Assembly (NCBI RefSeq): GCF_001507665.1
Contig: NZ_CP013910.1
Location: 488,501 to 552,500 of the forward strand
DNA length: 64,000 bases
Direction of reading: 5' to 3'
Source: Deinococcus actinosclerus
GTDB taxonomy: Bacteria; Deinococcota; Deinococci; Deinococcales; Deinococcaceae
Position 1 is the first letter of the stretch, and the number at the start of each line of letters is the position of its first letter. A program made the translations under genes and the position numbers. The notes under the pieces were generated by a model. That model saw only the letters and a list, made by a program, of their open reading frames with translations. It was not told the DNA's origin and did not search any database. Below, in pieces: positions 47,624-57,674 of this stretch.

Positions 47624-49141
47624 CTACTCGGCCTTCAGGGTCAGCGGACCGAACGCGCGCGCCCACACGTCCGCCTTCTCCCGCGCGCCCTCCAGGTCCA
47701 GCGGGGTGGCGCCCTGCACGCCCAGCTGCCAGCCGTCACGCGTGCGGGTCAGGCCGGTCACGCGCGCCGCGCCCGCATGCGAGCGGTCCAGGCCGTCCGC
47801 GACCCGCAGGATCGCCACCCAGCGCGTCACGAGCGCCTGATCCGCCGCGCTCAGCGCCGCGAACTCCGGATGCGACGGCTTGGGTGCACTCTTGCGGTGG
47901 TAGCGCGACAGCAGCGCCACCAGCTCGATCTCCCGCGGCGTGAAGCCCCGCAGCTCCGCGTGGCGGATCAGGTACGCCGAGTGCTTGTGGTGCGCGCTCT
48001 GCGCCACGATCTGCCCCACCTCGTGCAGCGCGCCCGCCGCCGTCAGGACGCTGCGCGCCTCGCCCTCCGCACCCAGCTCTGCGCCCAGCGCCCGCAGGCG
48101 TGAGAGCAGCTCGCGCGCCAGGGCTGCCACCTGCCGCGAGTGCGACAGGTTCGCCCCGAAGCGCTCGGCCATGCCCAGCACGCTGCGCTGCCGCGCACTG
48201 ATCGACGAACTGTACGCTTCGAGCCGCGTCAGCTCCTCGATCAGCATGCCCTCGCGCAGCGCGCCCTCGCTGACCGTGAACTCCTGCGCGCCCAGCGTGA
48301 CCAGCGCCGCGTGCAGCGTCGCCAGCCCCGCCACGACCGTATCCGCCCGGCGCTCCAGGCCCGGCACCCGCGCCCGCGCCGCGCCCTTCAGACCCCGCAC
48401 GTGTTCCAGCAGCTCGCCCAGCTCCGCGACACTCAGGCGCGTGCCGTTCACGCCGCGCGCCTCCTCGCCCCGCCGCGCCAGGATCGCCTCGGCCGCCGCC
48501 TCCGCCGTGCCGCTGGAGAGCACCACCCGCGTGCCCGGCCGCACCCGGAAGCGGTCCGCATGGGACGCCAGCGCCTCCCGCACGGCCGCGTCCAGCGCCG
48601 CCAGTTCCCGCCGCCCCGGCGGATCGGCCCGCAGGTGGGCGTCCCGCATGCGGATCGCGCCCAGCGGCAGGCTCAGCACGTCCAGCGCCCGCGCCGCGTT
48701 CCCCCGCGCAAATTCCAGACTGCCGCCACCCAGGTCCAGCAGCACGCTGTCCTCGCCCAGTTCCACGGCGTGCGCCGCGCCCAGGTACGTCAGTTCCCCC
48801 TCCCGCACCCCGCTGATGATCGCCGGGTACACCCCGGTCCGGGCCAGCATCCGCGACGCGACCTCCGGTCCGTTCGGGGCCTCACGCAGCGCGCTCGTGG
48901 CGCACACGTGCACCTCCGCCACGCCCGCCCCCGACGCCAGCGCCCGGAAGCGCGTCAGCGCCGACGCCAGCCGGTCCTCGCCCTCCGGCGTCAGGTTCCC
49001 CGCCGCGTCCAGGCACTCGCCCAGCCGCGTGCGGTCCTTCAGCGCGTCCAGCACCCGGTACCCGCCCGCGTCCCCACGCGCGGCCTCCGCGATCAGCAGG
49101 TGACTGGAATTGGTACCCACATCCGCAACGGCGACCCTCAT
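47624..49141 (-). CDS. Ppx/GppA-family exopolyphosphatase
   Basis: A 505-residue protein of the ASKHA fold. Phosphate loop 1 is [15 protein letters not shown] at about 5-19 and loop 2 is [16 protein letters not shown]-terminal HD-like helical domain (about 310-505) contains [23 protein letters not shown]. The family hydrolyses polyphosphate or pppGpp; these cannot be separated here. TACGCT on the minus strand (49154-49149) lies 7 nt before the ATG at 49141; the longer frame has no support. Confidence 0.88.
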   Translation of the reverse strand: MRVAVADVGTNSSHLLIAEAARGDAGGYRVLDALKDRTRLGECLDAAGNLTPEGEDRLASALTRFRALASGAGVAEVHVCATSALREAPNGPEVASRMLARTGVYPAIISGVREGELTYLGAAHAVELGEDSVLLDLGGGSLEFARGNAARALDVLSLPLGAIRMRDAHLRADPPGRRELAALDAAVREALASHADRFRVRPGTRVVLSSGTAEAAAEAILARRGEEARGVNGTRLSVAELGELLEHVRGLKGAARARVPGLERRADTVVAGLATLHAALVTLGAQEFTVSEGALREGMLIEELTRLEAYSSSISARQRSVLGMAERFGANLSHSRQVAALARELLSRLRALGAELGAEGEARSVLTAAGALHEVGQIVAQSAHHKHSAYLIRHAELRGFTPREIELVALLSRYHRKSAPKPSHPEFAALSAADQALVTRWVAILRVADGLDRSHAGAARVTGLTRTRDGWQLGVQGATPLDLEGAREKADVWARAFGPLTLKAE

Positions 49142-49166
49142 GCGCCGCAGCGTAGCGCAGCGCGCC

Positions 49167-50966
49167 TCACGCGCGGGCGTCCCCCAGCCACAGGCGCTTG
49201 AAATCGATCCGGCCATACGCGTCCGGATGCACGTCCCGGATCAGCGGGTGCACCGCCCGGCGCTTGACGCGGTGATGCGTGAGGTGCAGGTGATGGCCGC
49301 CCAGCAGACGCGCCTCCACGCAGGTCATCAGGGCCTCCAGCGCGGCGTGCTCAGGGGCAGCCCCGACAGGAGCGGTGCGGTAGCCGTCGAGCAGGGCGTC
49401 CACGTCGCGCAGCACGTCCGGGGGCAGCAGGCGGCGGAACAGCAGTTCCGGCTGCTTCAGCGCCGACCAGAACGAGAGATGCTCGTCCGACCCGGCGATC
49501 TCACCCATGAACGCGAGGTCCACGGCGTCCCCGGCGTCCGGCAGGGCGTCAAGCGGCGCCGGGATGACCTGCACCGGCAGCCCCAGGCGGGCGGCGCGCG
49601 CGGCGAGCCACTCGGCCTCCTGCCGCGCGCCGGGCAGGTCGAGCACCCAGACGCGCAGGGGCGGCCCGGCGTACGCGGCCTCCTGAAGCAGCGCCTGCGC
49701 CCGCGCCAGCGAGTGCCCGCGGGGTGGGTGGCCCAGGCTGCGGCGTGGCAGGAACGAGGTGGCGGGCAGGAGCCGCTCGGCCCGGCCCGCCTCCTGCCAG
49801 AACGCGCGGATGTCGTGCAGCTCAACCACCGCCGCGCGCAGCGCTGCCGACCGCGCGGCGGGCCGGTGGGCGTTCCAGATCAGGAAATGCACGCTGTTCT
49901 CCGGCACCCAGCTCTCGACCGGGCCCTGCATGATCGGGCCCTGCATGATCGGGGTGGGGGCGGCGCCCGTCACGTCCAGGGTGGGCGGCGCGTCCCCACG
50001 CAGCTCGGGCACCAGAAACACCTCCACCTCGTCAATCAGGGGCCGCCCCGCGAAGTGCGCATCGAAGGCCTCCAGCCGGAACCCGCCCTCCAGCGCGTGC
50101 CAGCGGAACGCGCCCGTGCCCACCGGTCGGCGCTCGTCGAAGGGCACGTCGCGCGGGAGGATCAGCGCCTGCTCGTGCGCCAGCCGCCGGGGAAAGAACA
50201 GGTCCGGCTGGTCCAGCGTGACCTGCGCCGTGAACGGTGTGGGCGCCTGCACGGCCGTCACGCCGCCCAGGTACCACGGTGCGCCGCGCCGCACCCGCTC
50301 TAGCGTGAACTGCACGTCCTGCGCGTCCAGCGTCCGCCCGTGGTGGAAACTCACCCCCTTACGCAGGTGAAAGACCCAGGTGCGCCCGTCGTCCGGTGTG
50401 CCCCAGTGGTGCGCGAGGTGAGGCCGCAGCGTCCCGGCCTGCGGGTCGAAGAGCAGCAGCGGGTCCAGCACCTGCGTGAGCAGATGCGCCTCCGCCGCCG
50501 AGTTCACGGTGAGCGGATCCAGGCTGGTCAGGGGCCGCGTGACCACGGTGCGCAGGCGGTCCGTGCCCGCCGGGCTGACTCCCAGCCCGAACGCGCCGCG
50601 CACCGCGTCCGTCAGCACCCACGCGCGCGGGAAGCCCAGCCGTGAGAGCCGCGCCAGCTCCGCCGCTGCGCCCGCCGCCGCCAGATGGGCCGTCAGGGCC
50701 GCCAGTTCCTCCTCCAGCGCACCTGTGAAGGCCACGCGGGAGGTATGCCCGCGCCCGCGCCCCGGCGTGTACGTCAGCCGCCCGGCGGCGTGCAGGCGTG
50801 AGAGCTGCCGTTTCGCGGTGCGGTCACTGCACCCCCACCACACCTGCGCGTCCGCCAGCGTGAGCGAGTGCCTGTCCCGCACGCCGTCGCGCGCGTGCAG
50901 CGCGGCGCGCAGGCTCAGGTACGGCCAGTCCGGTGCAGGCGGGGCAGACGGAAAAGGGGACACCAC
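49167..50966 (-). CDS. SgrR-like transcription factor with solute-binding domain
   Basis: About 599 residues. A DNA-binding SgrR_N winged helix lies at the N-terminus (about 10-75: [45 protein letters not shown]). The rest is an oligopeptide/solute-binding family 5 domain with RPLTSLDPLTVNS and VFHLRKGVSFHHG. E. coli SgrR senses sugar phosphate stress and controls a sugar-efflux transporter. Here it is divergent from an MFS transporter gene. Three in-frame GTG codons (50969, 50966, 50963) compete for the start; I chose the middle one. A 5-residue IMQGP duplication is visible. Confidence 0.83.
   Translation of the reverse strand: MVSPFPSAPPAPDWPYLSLRAALHARDGVRDRHSLTLADAQVWWGCSDRTAKRQLSRLHAAGRLTYTPGRGRGHTSRVAFTGALEEELAALTAHLAAAGAAAELARLSRLGFPRAWVLTDAVRGAFGLGVSPAGTDRLRTVVTRPLTSLDPLTVNSAAEAHLLTQVLDPLLLFDPQAGTLRPHLAHHWGTPDDGRTWVFHLRKGVSFHHGRTLDAQDVQFTLERVRRGAPWYLGGVTAVQAPTPFTAQVTLDQPDLFFPRRLAHEQALILPRDVPFDERRPVGTGAFRWHALEGGFRLEAFDAHFAGRPLIDEVEVFLVPELRGDAPPTLDVTGAAPTPIMQGPIMQGPVESWVPENSVHFLIWNAHRPAARSAALRAAVVELHDIRAFWQEAGRAERLLPATSFLPRRSLGHPPRGHSLARAQALLQEAAYAGPPLRVWVLDLPGARQEAEWLAARAARLGLPVQVIPAPLDALPDAGDAVDLAFMGEIAGSDEHLSFWSALKQPELLFRRLLPPDVLRDVDALLDGYRTAPVGAAPEHAALEALMTCVEARLLGGHHLHLTHHRVKRRAVHPLIRDVHPDAYGRIDFKRLWLGDARA
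49928..49957 (+). repeat. 15-bp direct tandem duplication inside the SgrR-like gene
   Basis: The segment beginning ATGATCGGGCCCTGC is repeated head to tail, encoding IMQGP twice on the minus strand. It keeps frame and is probably a recent slippage event in a linker loop of the solute-binding domain. Confidence 0.6.
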
Positions 50967-51017
50967 CACGCCACTATGCGTCTTTTTTCCCCTTTGCGCC
51001 TGCGCGACCCTGGGTGC

Positions 51018-52247
51018 ATGTGGCGCACCCTGCACCCGAACGTGAAAACCCGCATCACCACGTCGTTCCTCAGCCGCGTGGTGGGCAGCATGGTCTTTCC
51101 CTTCATGGCGATCTACTTCACCGCGCACCTGGGCGCCGCGCTCGCCGGCACGCTCCTGCTCGCGGCGGGCGTCGCGCAGTTCCTCGCCGGCCTGTACGGC
51201 GGCGCGCTGACCGACGCACTGGGCCGCCGCCGCACCCTCCTGACCGGCGAGGGCCTGAAACTTCTGGCCTTCACCCTGATGCTCCTGGGCAACCTGCACG
51301 GCCCCAACCCCTGGGTGACGTTCGCCACGCTGCTCCTCGTGAACGTCTCCGGCGGCCTGATCAATCCCGCCGCCGAGGCCATGCTCGTCGACGTCAGCAC
51401 CCCCGAGACCCGCACGTTCATGTACGCCGTGAACTACTGGGCGGTGAACCTCAGCATCCTGATCGGCACGCTGGCTGGCGGCTGGCTGTACCGCGACCAC
51501 TTCACGCTCCTGCTGGCGCTGCTCGTCGGCATGAGTGTCATCACCGCCGCGCTGTGCTTCGCCCTGATGACCGAGACGCGCGCCGCCAGTCCCACCGCCC
51601 GCGCGGACCTGGGCCTGAAACCCCTGCTGCGCAGCTACGCGCAGGTCGTCACCGACCGCCCTTTCCTCCTGTTCGTGCTGGGCGGCATTCTCATCCTGAG
51701 CATCGAATTCACCCGCACCACCCACATCGCCGTGCACCTCGCCCAGCACTTCCCCCGCGCCGACTGGCTGGGCGTCACGCTGGACGGCGTGCGCGCCGCG
51801 AGCGTCCTCACCGCCGTGAACACCCTGATGATCGTCGCGCTGACCGCCCCGGTCGCCCGCTGGCTCACGGGCCGCGACCCGCGCCGCCCCATGCACGCGG
51901 GCTTCGCGCTGTTCGCGCTGGGCTTCGCCGCACTGGCCTTCAGTACCCACCTGCCCACCCTGATCGCCGCGTCCGTCATCCTCAGCGTCGGCGAACTGCT
52001 GTACGTGCCCACCCGGCAGGCCCTGCTGGCCGACCTGATCCCCGAAGGCCGCCGGGGCGCGTACCTCGCCACGCACGGCCAGGTGTTCACCATCAGCAAG
52101 TGGGTGGCCGCGCTGGGCCTCCCGGCAGGCGCCGCCATCGGCGGAGCAGGCATGGCCGCCGCACTCCTCCTGCTCGGCTTGCTGGGCAGCCTGTTCACCG
52201 CGCTGGCGCTGCGCCCGGGAGCTGGGGAGAGGATGGCTCGTGCTTGA
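51018..52247 (+). CDS. MFS transporter, MdtH-like
   Basis: A 409-residue major facilitator with about 12 helices. The opening NVKTRITTSFLSRVVGSMVFP and the loop GALTDALGRRRTLLTGE (MFS motif A, DxxGRRR) match drug/proton antiporters of the MdtH type. A second motif-like GRDPRRP lies at the middle of the protein. It is divergent from the SgrR-like gene, in line with SgrR-controlled efflux transporters. ATG 51018 is chosen; an in-frame ATG at 50976 would add 14 residues. Confidence 0.85.
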   Translation: MWRTLHPNVKTRITTSFLSRVVGSMVFPFMAIYFTAHLGAALAGTLLLAAGVAQFLAGLYGGALTDALGRRRTLLTGEGLKLLAFTLMLLGNLHGPNPWVTFATLLLVNVSGGLINPAAEAMLVDVSTPETRTFMYAVNYWAVNLSILIGTLAGGWLYRDHFTLLLALLVGMSVITAALCFALMTETRAASPTARADLGLKPLLRSYAQVVTDRPFLLFVLGGILILSIEFTRTTHIAVHLAQHFPRADWLGVTLDGVRAASVLTAVNTLMIVALTAPVARWLTGRDPRRPMHAGFALFALGFAALAFSTHLPTLIAASVILSVGELLYVPTRQALLADLIPEGRRGAYLATHGQVFTISKWVAALGLPAGAAIGGAGMAAALLLLGLLGSLFTALALRPGAGERMARA

Positions 52248-52263
52248 TGGACTGACGGTGGAC

Positions 52264-52893
52264 TGGTTGCGCCTGGCGGCGGGCTACCCCACCCCCCAGC
52301 CCCCATCCCCAGGGTGACGGGGGAGCGGCGTTACACTGGGCAAGAGTTTTGACTCGTGTGGCGGAGGTGTCGTGGGCGCTGACGGGTCCGGCTCCGACGC
52401 CATCCCCTGCTGCGCAGCTCTGCGAGTCCCGCCCCCCGCAAGGCCCGCGCGCTGCGCGCACGACGGCCAGTGGTGGTCTGCGGCCGCTGGCTGCACAACT
52501 TGACGCGACCCGCTGATCGACTTGTGAACCCCACGCCTTTGCAAAAGCGAGAAAAAGTAGAACTTTCTGGGACGCACCAAGATTGGGAGCCATACAACCG
52601 TTGTGGCAACCGAGCCCGTCGCCACTGGCCCTGACCGCTCGGGGCGGCCCCTCGCTCATCTTGATTCGTTGGCGTAGGCGCACTCGTTCCTGGGCGCGCA
52701 GCGCGCGGGGCGCCCGCAGCGAACCCGGAGGTCTGCACCCCCATCAGTGGCCGAACCCGCCGGTCACTCACCAGAAACGCCAGAGAAAGACCTGCCGGGC
52801 GCAGCGAAAACGCCCCCTGCCCCTCTGGGGGACTCGGATGAGCCGCTTGCGGAGGGGGCTGGGGGGTGGGGCAGCCCGCCGCAGGCGCAGCCA
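52264..52893. repeat. 630-bp block bounded by about 41-bp imperfect inverted repeats
   Basis: The left arm (52264-52304) and right arm (52854-52893) are reverse complements apart from two mismatches and one extra base. Inside are local GC hairpins (52300-52325 and 52812-52858). No transposase or target-site duplication is visible, so it could be a non-autonomous element (MITE-like), a decayed element, or a paired repeat. It separates the MFS transporter and the tandem GNAT genes. Confidence 0.5.
52407..52428 (+). repeat. 22-bp dispersed repeat, copy 1
   Basis: The sequence starting CTGCTGCGCAGCTCT matches 58717-58738 at 21 of 22 positions, both in intergenic DNA. The core GCTGCGCAGC is palindromic. 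Probably a member of a small genome-wide repeat family. Confidence 0.5.
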
Positions 52894-52943
52894 CAAGCCG
52901 TCACGTCCAAACGGTTGTGTTCACGAAACAGACGGAATTCGGA

Positions 52944-53999
52944 TCAACCCCGTTTCAGCTGCCACTCCGTGAAGGTGCTGTACGGCGTGAAGCCCAGGGC
53001 CACATTGATGCCGAGCATCGGGGCGTTCTCGTTGGCGTTGTTCGTCTGGACCCAGCGGGCGCCGGGGCAGGCGTGCAGGACGTGGCTCAGCATGGCGGCT
53101 TTCACCCATTTGCCGAGGCCCTGGCCGCGGGCGGAGGGTCGGACGGCGGTGGCGCCCTGGTACACGAGTGCGGCGCGCTCCGGCATCCAGAAGACCTCGC
53201 TGTACGCGTCGAGGATTCCGGTGCGGGTGTCCTCGACGGCCATCATGAAGCGGGTCTCGTTCGCCTCCTCGATCATGGCTTCCCAGGAGCGGATCATGTC
53301 GGGTGTGATCGTCCAGTCCTGCTGCTCCAGGTCACCCTTGGGGGCGGTGTTCATGACCATCATCATGTCCGCCACGCGCGTCAGGTAGTCGTCCGGGACG
53401 CGCTGCCACAGGTGCAGGTGAAACGGCTCGCTGTCGGGTCGGGCCTGCCAGCGGCTCAGGAGGTCGTGGTCGAGGGCGGTGAGGTCCAGGCGACTCTGGC
53501 GCATCGGCAGGGCGGGCTGGGCGCCCAGCGTGGTCGCGAAGGTTTCCCCGGCGGGACTGCGGCTGCTCGTGCCGAAGGTGAGGGTGCCGCGTCCCAGCTC
53601 GTCGGCGTGGGTCAGCAGCCGGGTCAGGACCGCGCGGCCCAGGCCCTGGCGGCGGGCGGTGGGGTGCACGGTGAGGCGCAGGTGGGCCATGTGGGTGTTC
53701 TGCGTAAGGTCATACGACAGGCTGCCCCAGGCCAGCGCGCGCTCGCCGTCCCACACGGCGTAGTGCGCGCTGCGTTCGGTGGGCAGCTGGTGCGTGAGGC
53801 CCACGGCCTCGGTTTCGGGCAGGAGGGCCGGGTCGTCCGGGTGGGTGTGCGCGAAGGCGTCGGCGAGCAGCTGCCCGACGGCCAGGCGCTGGGCGGGGGT
53901 GGCGGCGTGAGGATCGAAGGGGGTCACGGTGGGCGCGGCGGGCCAGCCGGGGGCCGGGATGGCCTGGGGCTCCGGGGTGTTGGGCGCAGTGGAGGTCAT
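52944..53999 (-). CDS. Tandem GNAT acetyltransferase
   Basis: A 351-residue protein with two GNAT domains. Each has an acetyl-CoA loop: [15 protein letters not shown] near 131-145 and [17 protein letters not shown] near 285-301. The first 25 residues are Pro/Ala-rich. The second domain ends in a FGTSSRS-like and [11 protein letters not shown] tail. Two-domain GNATs often acylate amino groups of antibiotics or thiol cofactors, but the substrate is unknown. The upstream hexamer CACACT is a weak -10 at 6 nt from ATG. Confidence 0.82.
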   Translation of the reverse strand: MTSTAPNTPEPQAIPAPGWPAAPTVTPFDPHAATPAQRLAVGQLLADAFAHTHPDDPALLPETEAVGLTHQLPTERSAHYAVWDGERALAWGSLSYDLTQNTHMAHLRLTVHPTARRQGLGRAVLTRLLTHADELGRGTLTFGTSSRSPAGETFATTLGAQPALPMRQSRLDLTALDHDLLSRWQARPDSEPFHLHLWQRVPDDYLTRVADMMMVMNTAPKGDLEQQDWTITPDMIRSWEAMIEEANETRFMMAVEDTRTGILDAYSEVFWMPERAALVYQGATAVRPSARGQGLGKWVKAAMLSHVLHACPGARWVQTNNANENAPMLGINVALGFTPYSTFTEWQLKRG

Positions 54000-54097
54000 G
54001 CCAGCAGTGTGCCCTGAGCCCGTCAGCGCGGCATGCGCCGGATGGCGGAGGGGGCGGATAGGCCAGATCGGCCCTTGCGGGACGCTACGCTGGGCGG

Positions 54098-54652
54098 GTG
54101 TTCGCGCATGCCATCGGGTTTGACGACGCTCCCTTCGCGCACGGCTGGCGGGGTGACGTGCCGGTCATCGGGACCGTGTACGCCCGCATCACGCTGCACG
54201 GTGTGGTGAGTGGCCGGGTGCGGCGCGACGGGCGCAACAGCACCCCCGAACTGGCCCGGCTGGTGAACGCCTCGCCCGAGCACCTCCAGCTCATCCTGCT
54301 CCAGGGCATCGCGCTGGCGGGCTTCAACGTCGTGGACCTGCACGCGCTGCGCGCGCAGACGGGCAAACCCGTGCTGGTCGTGGCGCGCCGCGCTCCGGAC
54401 CTGACGCGTATCCGCTCGGCCCTCCTGACCCGCGTGCCCGGCGGGGCGCGCAAGTGGGCGCTGATCGAGGCCGCCGGGCCGATGGAGCCCTGCGCGGGGG
54501 TGTTCGTGCAGCGCGCCGGGCTCACGCTGGCGCAGGCCGAGGCGGCCCTGGGGGCCTTCACCGTCACGGGCCGCGTCCCGGAACCGCTGCGGGCCGCGCA
54601 CCTGATCGCGCGGGGCGTCACGCAGGGCCACAGCCGGGGCGGGCGCGTCTGA
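54098..54652 (+). CDS. DUF99 family protein, endonuclease dU-like
   Basis: A 184-residue protein. The opening IGFDDAPF, then [16 protein letters not shown], and the long conserved [19 protein letters not shown] and [15 protein letters not shown] segments match DUF99, best known from archaea, where a Pyrococcus member is a deoxyuridine-specific endonuclease. A DNA-repair role would suit this organism but is inferred. The GTG start has TACGCT (54086-54091) 6 nt upstream. It is a single-gene unit and divergent from the GNAT gene. Confidence 0.82.
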   Translation: MFAHAIGFDDAPFAHGWRGDVPVIGTVYARITLHGVVSGRVRRDGRNSTPELARLVNASPEHLQLILLQGIALAGFNVVDLHALRAQTGKPVLVVARRAPDLTRIRSALLTRVPGGARKWALIEAAGPMEPCAGVFVQRAGLTLAQAEAALGAFTVTGRVPEPLRAAHLIARGVTQGHSRGGRV

Positions 54653-54770
54653 CGCCCGGCCCGTGATCCTCGGGGACCGCCGCGCCCCCTCTTTCCCCTC
54701 TCCTGAAATCTCAAGGCTTCCATCAGGTGCGGTCAGCCTGCCGTCACGCGCTCCGGGCACACTGGGTCTC

Positions 54771-55856
54771 ATGAAAAGCAACCTGACTGCCCTGCTGGCC
54801 CTCGGTACCGCCGCTGCCCTGAGCACCGCCGGTGCCCAGGCGAAGATCAGCGCCCAGAGCATCATCGTGAACCCCACCCAGCCTGACCTGAGCGTCAGCG
54901 TGCGCGTGAACAAGGACACGACCGGCAACCAGAACCCCGCGTACCGCATCGACGAGCCGATCAGCGTCAGCACCACCGTCAACCGCGACGCGTACGTGTA
55001 CCTGTTCAACGTGAACCCCGACGGCAGCGTCGACCAGATCCTCCCCAACCGCCTGAGCGGCGAGAACTTCGTCAAGGCGAACACCACCACCACCTTCCCC
55101 GCCGCCGGCGCGAACTTCACGTACACCGTGGGCGGCCCCATCGGGCAGAACAAGGTGCTGGCCCTGGCCAGCCTCACCCCGCTGAACCTCACGCAGATCA
55201 GCGAATTCAAGACTGCGCAGGACCAGTTCGCCACCGTCAAGACCCAGGGCGGCCAGACCGGCCTCGCCCAGGCGCTGAGCATCGTGGTCAACCCCCTGCC
55301 CCAGAACAGCTGGGTGAGCGACACCGCGTTCTACACCGTCGCCGCGCAGAACCCCGTCAGCACCGGCAGCCTGTTCGTCGGCACGAACGTCGGCAACGCC
55401 ACCGTCACCCTGAACGGCCAGCGCCTGGGCGGCGCGAACGTCACCTACAGCAACCTGCGCCCCGGCAGCTACCCCGTGCGGGTGCAGGCCCCCGGCTACA
55501 GTGACTTCAGCACCACCGTCACCATCCGCGCCGGCGGCACCACCAACCTGAACGTCGAGTTCGCGCAGCCCATCGCCGCGCCCGTCAGCAGCGGCAACCC
55601 GGTCCTCGACCTGATCGGCAACCTGCTCGGCGCGATCGCCGGCACCACCATCCAGGACCCGGCCCGCAGCGCCTACGACCAGAAGGTCCGCGACCTGCAG
55701 AACATGGGCTACACCCTGCAGCAGACCCGTCAGACGACCACCGGCTACACCGGCACGCTCGTGAAGGGCGCGACCACCGCCACCCTGACCGTGGACCGCG
55801 GCGTGAACCGCACCGTGCGCGTGAACGTCAGCGAGACCACCACCTACCAGTACTGA
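54771..55856 (+). CDS. Secreted DUF4384 and PEGA domain protein
   Basis: A 361-residue exported protein. A Sec signal (about 1-24) ends in AGAQA. Residues about 55-180 match DUF4384 ([21 protein letters not shown]), and a PEGA repeat lies at about 205-265 ([34 protein letters not shown]). A C-terminal domain of about 70 residues repeats basic amphipathic strands. It probably sits at the cell envelope. The start is preceded by CACACT 7 nt upstream. A strong terminator follows. Confidence 0.85.
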   Translation: MKSNLTALLALGTAAALSTAGAQAKISAQSIIVNPTQPDLSVSVRVNKDTTGNQNPAYRIDEPISVSTTVNRDAYVYLFNVNPDGSVDQILPNRLSGENFVKANTTTTFPAAGANFTYTVGGPIGQNKVLALASLTPLNLTQISEFKTAQDQFATVKTQGGQTGLAQALSIVVNPLPQNSWVSDTAFYTVAAQNPVSTGSLFVGTNVGNATVTLNGQRLGGANVTYSNLRPGSYPVRVQAPGYSDFSTTVTIRAGGTTNLNVEFAQPIAAPVSSGNPVLDLIGNLLGAIAGTTIQDPARSAYDQKVRDLQNMGYTLQQTRQTTTGYTGTLVKGATTATLTVDRGVNRTVRVNVSETTTYQY

Positions 55857-55867
55857 TCCACCACATG

Positions 55868-55902
55868 AAAGGGGGCCGCGCAGCGAATGTGCGGCCCCCT
55901 TT
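55868..55902. terminator. 12-bp bidirectional terminator
   Basis: AAAGGGGGCCGC (55868-55879) pairs perfectly with GCGGCCCCCTTT (55891-55902), giving T-rich ends on both strands. It lies between convergent genes ending at 55856 and 55916. Confidence 0.9.
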
Positions 55903-55915
55903 CTGCTGTTGCTGG

Positions 55916-57631
55916 TCAGGCCTGCATCTGCCCGCGCAGGAACGCCATCAGGCCCCGGATGTGCTCGCGGTCGAAGCGGAACTCCACGCCCGCCGCGCGG
56001 TACAGCTCGGGCACGCTGACGGTGCTGCCCAGGCGCAGGCTGGCGCGGTAGCGGTCCAGTGCGCCCGCCGGGTCCGCCTGCGCGGCGCGCCAGATGCCGG
56101 TCGCTGCGAGATAACACATGGCGTACTCGATGTAGTAGAAGGGCACCTGGAACACGTGGTAGTACTGCCAGCCCTTCGCGCGGGCCCGCTCGTCCAGACC
56201 GTCCCAGTTCACGAACGGGTGGAAGGTCCGGTCGAGTTCCAGCCACTTGGCGTCCAGCGCCTCGGTGCCGACGTCCTCTGGCGCCTCGGCGTACAGCCAG
56301 TGCTGGAAGGCGTCCATCTGCGCCGCCCAGGGCAGGAACGCGATCACACCTTCCAGCTGCTTCTGGCGGTAGCGGCTCAGTTCCTCGGGCGTGAACACGT
56401 GCCCCAGATGGTCCAGCGTCAGGAACTCCATGGCCATGCTGGGAATCTCCACGAACTCGATGGGGCTCCAGCGGTTCCACACGAGCGGCTGCGCGTCCCC
56501 GCTGTAGAAGCCGTGAAAGGCGTGCCCCATCTCGTGGAACAGCACGCGGACGTCCTCGGCGGTGCCCACCACGTTCATCAGTACGAACGGTTCGTTGTGA
56601 GTGGGGAAGTACTGACAGTACGCGTGCGTCATCTTGCCCGGGCGGGATTCCAGGTCCAGCAGACCGCCCGCGCGCATCTGCCCGAAGCGCGCGCCCAGGC
56701 CCGCATCGAGCGCGTCGAAGGCCACCTGCGCCAGCGTCTCCAGCTGCGCGCCCGTCTGGAACGGCGCCAGCGGCGCGCGGCCCTGCGGGTCGAGCAGGTT
56801 GTTGCGGTTGTAATCCCAGGGGCGCACCGAGTCCAGGCCCAGCTGCGCGGCAATGTCCCCGGCCAGCTGCGCGGTCAGGGGCACGACCTCGTCCCGCACG
56901 GCCTCGTGGAACGCGGCGCAGTCTGCTGGCGTGTAGTCCACGCGGTCCAGGACCTTCCACTGGTAGTCGCGGAAGTTCGCCTCGTCCGCGTTGCGGGCCA
57001 GCTGCCAGCGCGTGGCGAGCAGGTCCCGCATCACGCCGTCCAGATCGGCCGCCACACCCAGGTTGCTCTCGGTCAGCGCGCGCCACGCCGCCTCACGCTC
57101 GGCGCGCACGGGGTGGTCGAGGCGCTGCTTGGCCTGCGGGATGGTCAGCGCCTCGCCGCGCAGCGTGACCCCCTGGTTGCCCGTGATCACCGAGTGGCGG
57201 TTCTTCTGCTCCTCGTGCGTGACGCCCAGCGCCACGTTCGCCTCGCGGTACAGCGCCGCCTCGTCCCGCATGCGGCGGTACGTCAGCGCGAAACCGGCGT
57301 CCGGCACGTAGTCCGGCACGGCCAGCAGCTTCTCCTTGAGTGCCTGCTCGGCGCGCGCCGCCTCGGGCATCACCGTGCCGGTGAAGGCCTGGAAGCGCGA
57401 CTGCACCTCGGGCTGATCGGTGTGCAGGTCGGCGTGCGTCGCCAGTTTCGCCGCGACGCTGTGCAGCTCACCGCTCAGGTCGCTCCACTGCGTGAGCCAC
57501 GCGGGCACGTCCGCCGCGCTGAGCGGGGCGTCCAGCAGCGCCTGCACGCGCGGCGCGAACGCCTCCCAGCGGGTCAGGGCGTCCGGGACGGCCAGGGTGG
57601 CTTCAACGGCACTCAGATCTGTGGCGGTCAT
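55916..57631 (-). CDS. M3-family oligoendopeptidase
   Basis: A 571-residue zinc peptidase of the PepF/M3B type. The zinc motif HEMGHAFHG lies at about 365-373, with the third ligand Glu in [10 protein letters not shown] about 25 residues on. The helical N-terminal half covers the active-site channel, and the C-terminal [18 protein letters not shown] helix pack is typical. It degrades short peptides in the cytoplasm. TACACT on the minus strand (57644-57639) lies 7 nt before ATG. Confidence 0.93.
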   Translation of the reverse strand: MTATDLSAVEATLAVPDALTRWEAFAPRVQALLDAPLSAADVPAWLTQWSDLSGELHSVAAKLATHADLHTDQPEVQSRFQAFTGTVMPEAARAEQALKEKLLAVPDYVPDAGFALTYRRMRDEAALYREANVALGVTHEEQKNRHSVITGNQGVTLRGEALTIPQAKQRLDHPVRAEREAAWRALTESNLGVAADLDGVMRDLLATRWQLARNADEANFRDYQWKVLDRVDYTPADCAAFHEAVRDEVVPLTAQLAGDIAAQLGLDSVRPWDYNRNNLLDPQGRAPLAPFQTGAQLETLAQVAFDALDAGLGARFGQMRAGGLLDLESRPGKMTHAYCQYFPTHNEPFVLMNVVGTAEDVRVLFHEMGHAFHGFYSGDAQPLVWNRWSPIEFVEIPSMAMEFLTLDHLGHVFTPEELSRYRQKQLEGVIAFLPWAAQMDAFQHWLYAEAPEDVGTEALDAKWLELDRTFHPFVNWDGLDERARAKGWQYYHVFQVPFYYIEYAMCYLAATGIWRAAQADPAGALDRYRASLRLGSTVSVPELYRAAGVEFRFDREHIRGLMAFLRGQMQA

Positions 57632-57674
57632 TGGCGCGAGTGTACCGCCCCGCGCGGCGCCTTCTCACGCCGCC

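Larger units (their letters stand above)
52248..52943. other. 696-nt gap, non-coding
   Basis: No ORF here shows a start signal, domain or normal composition; overlapping frames on both strands give Arg/Pro/Ala-rich sequences typical of spurious reading. Most of the gap is a block bounded by inverted repeats (listed separately), and it holds one copy of a 22-bp dispersed repeat. Confidence 0.7.

Noticed and set aside
49167..52076. 969-codon extension of the SgrR-like gene
   Set aside because: The upstream portion is antisense to the MFS transporter and shows no relation to SgrR; the start was placed near 50966.
52331..52894. 187-codon minus-strand frame in the gap after the MFS gene
   Set aside because: Low-complexity Arg/Pro/Ala sequence without motifs, spanning inverted repeats. 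More likely spurious.
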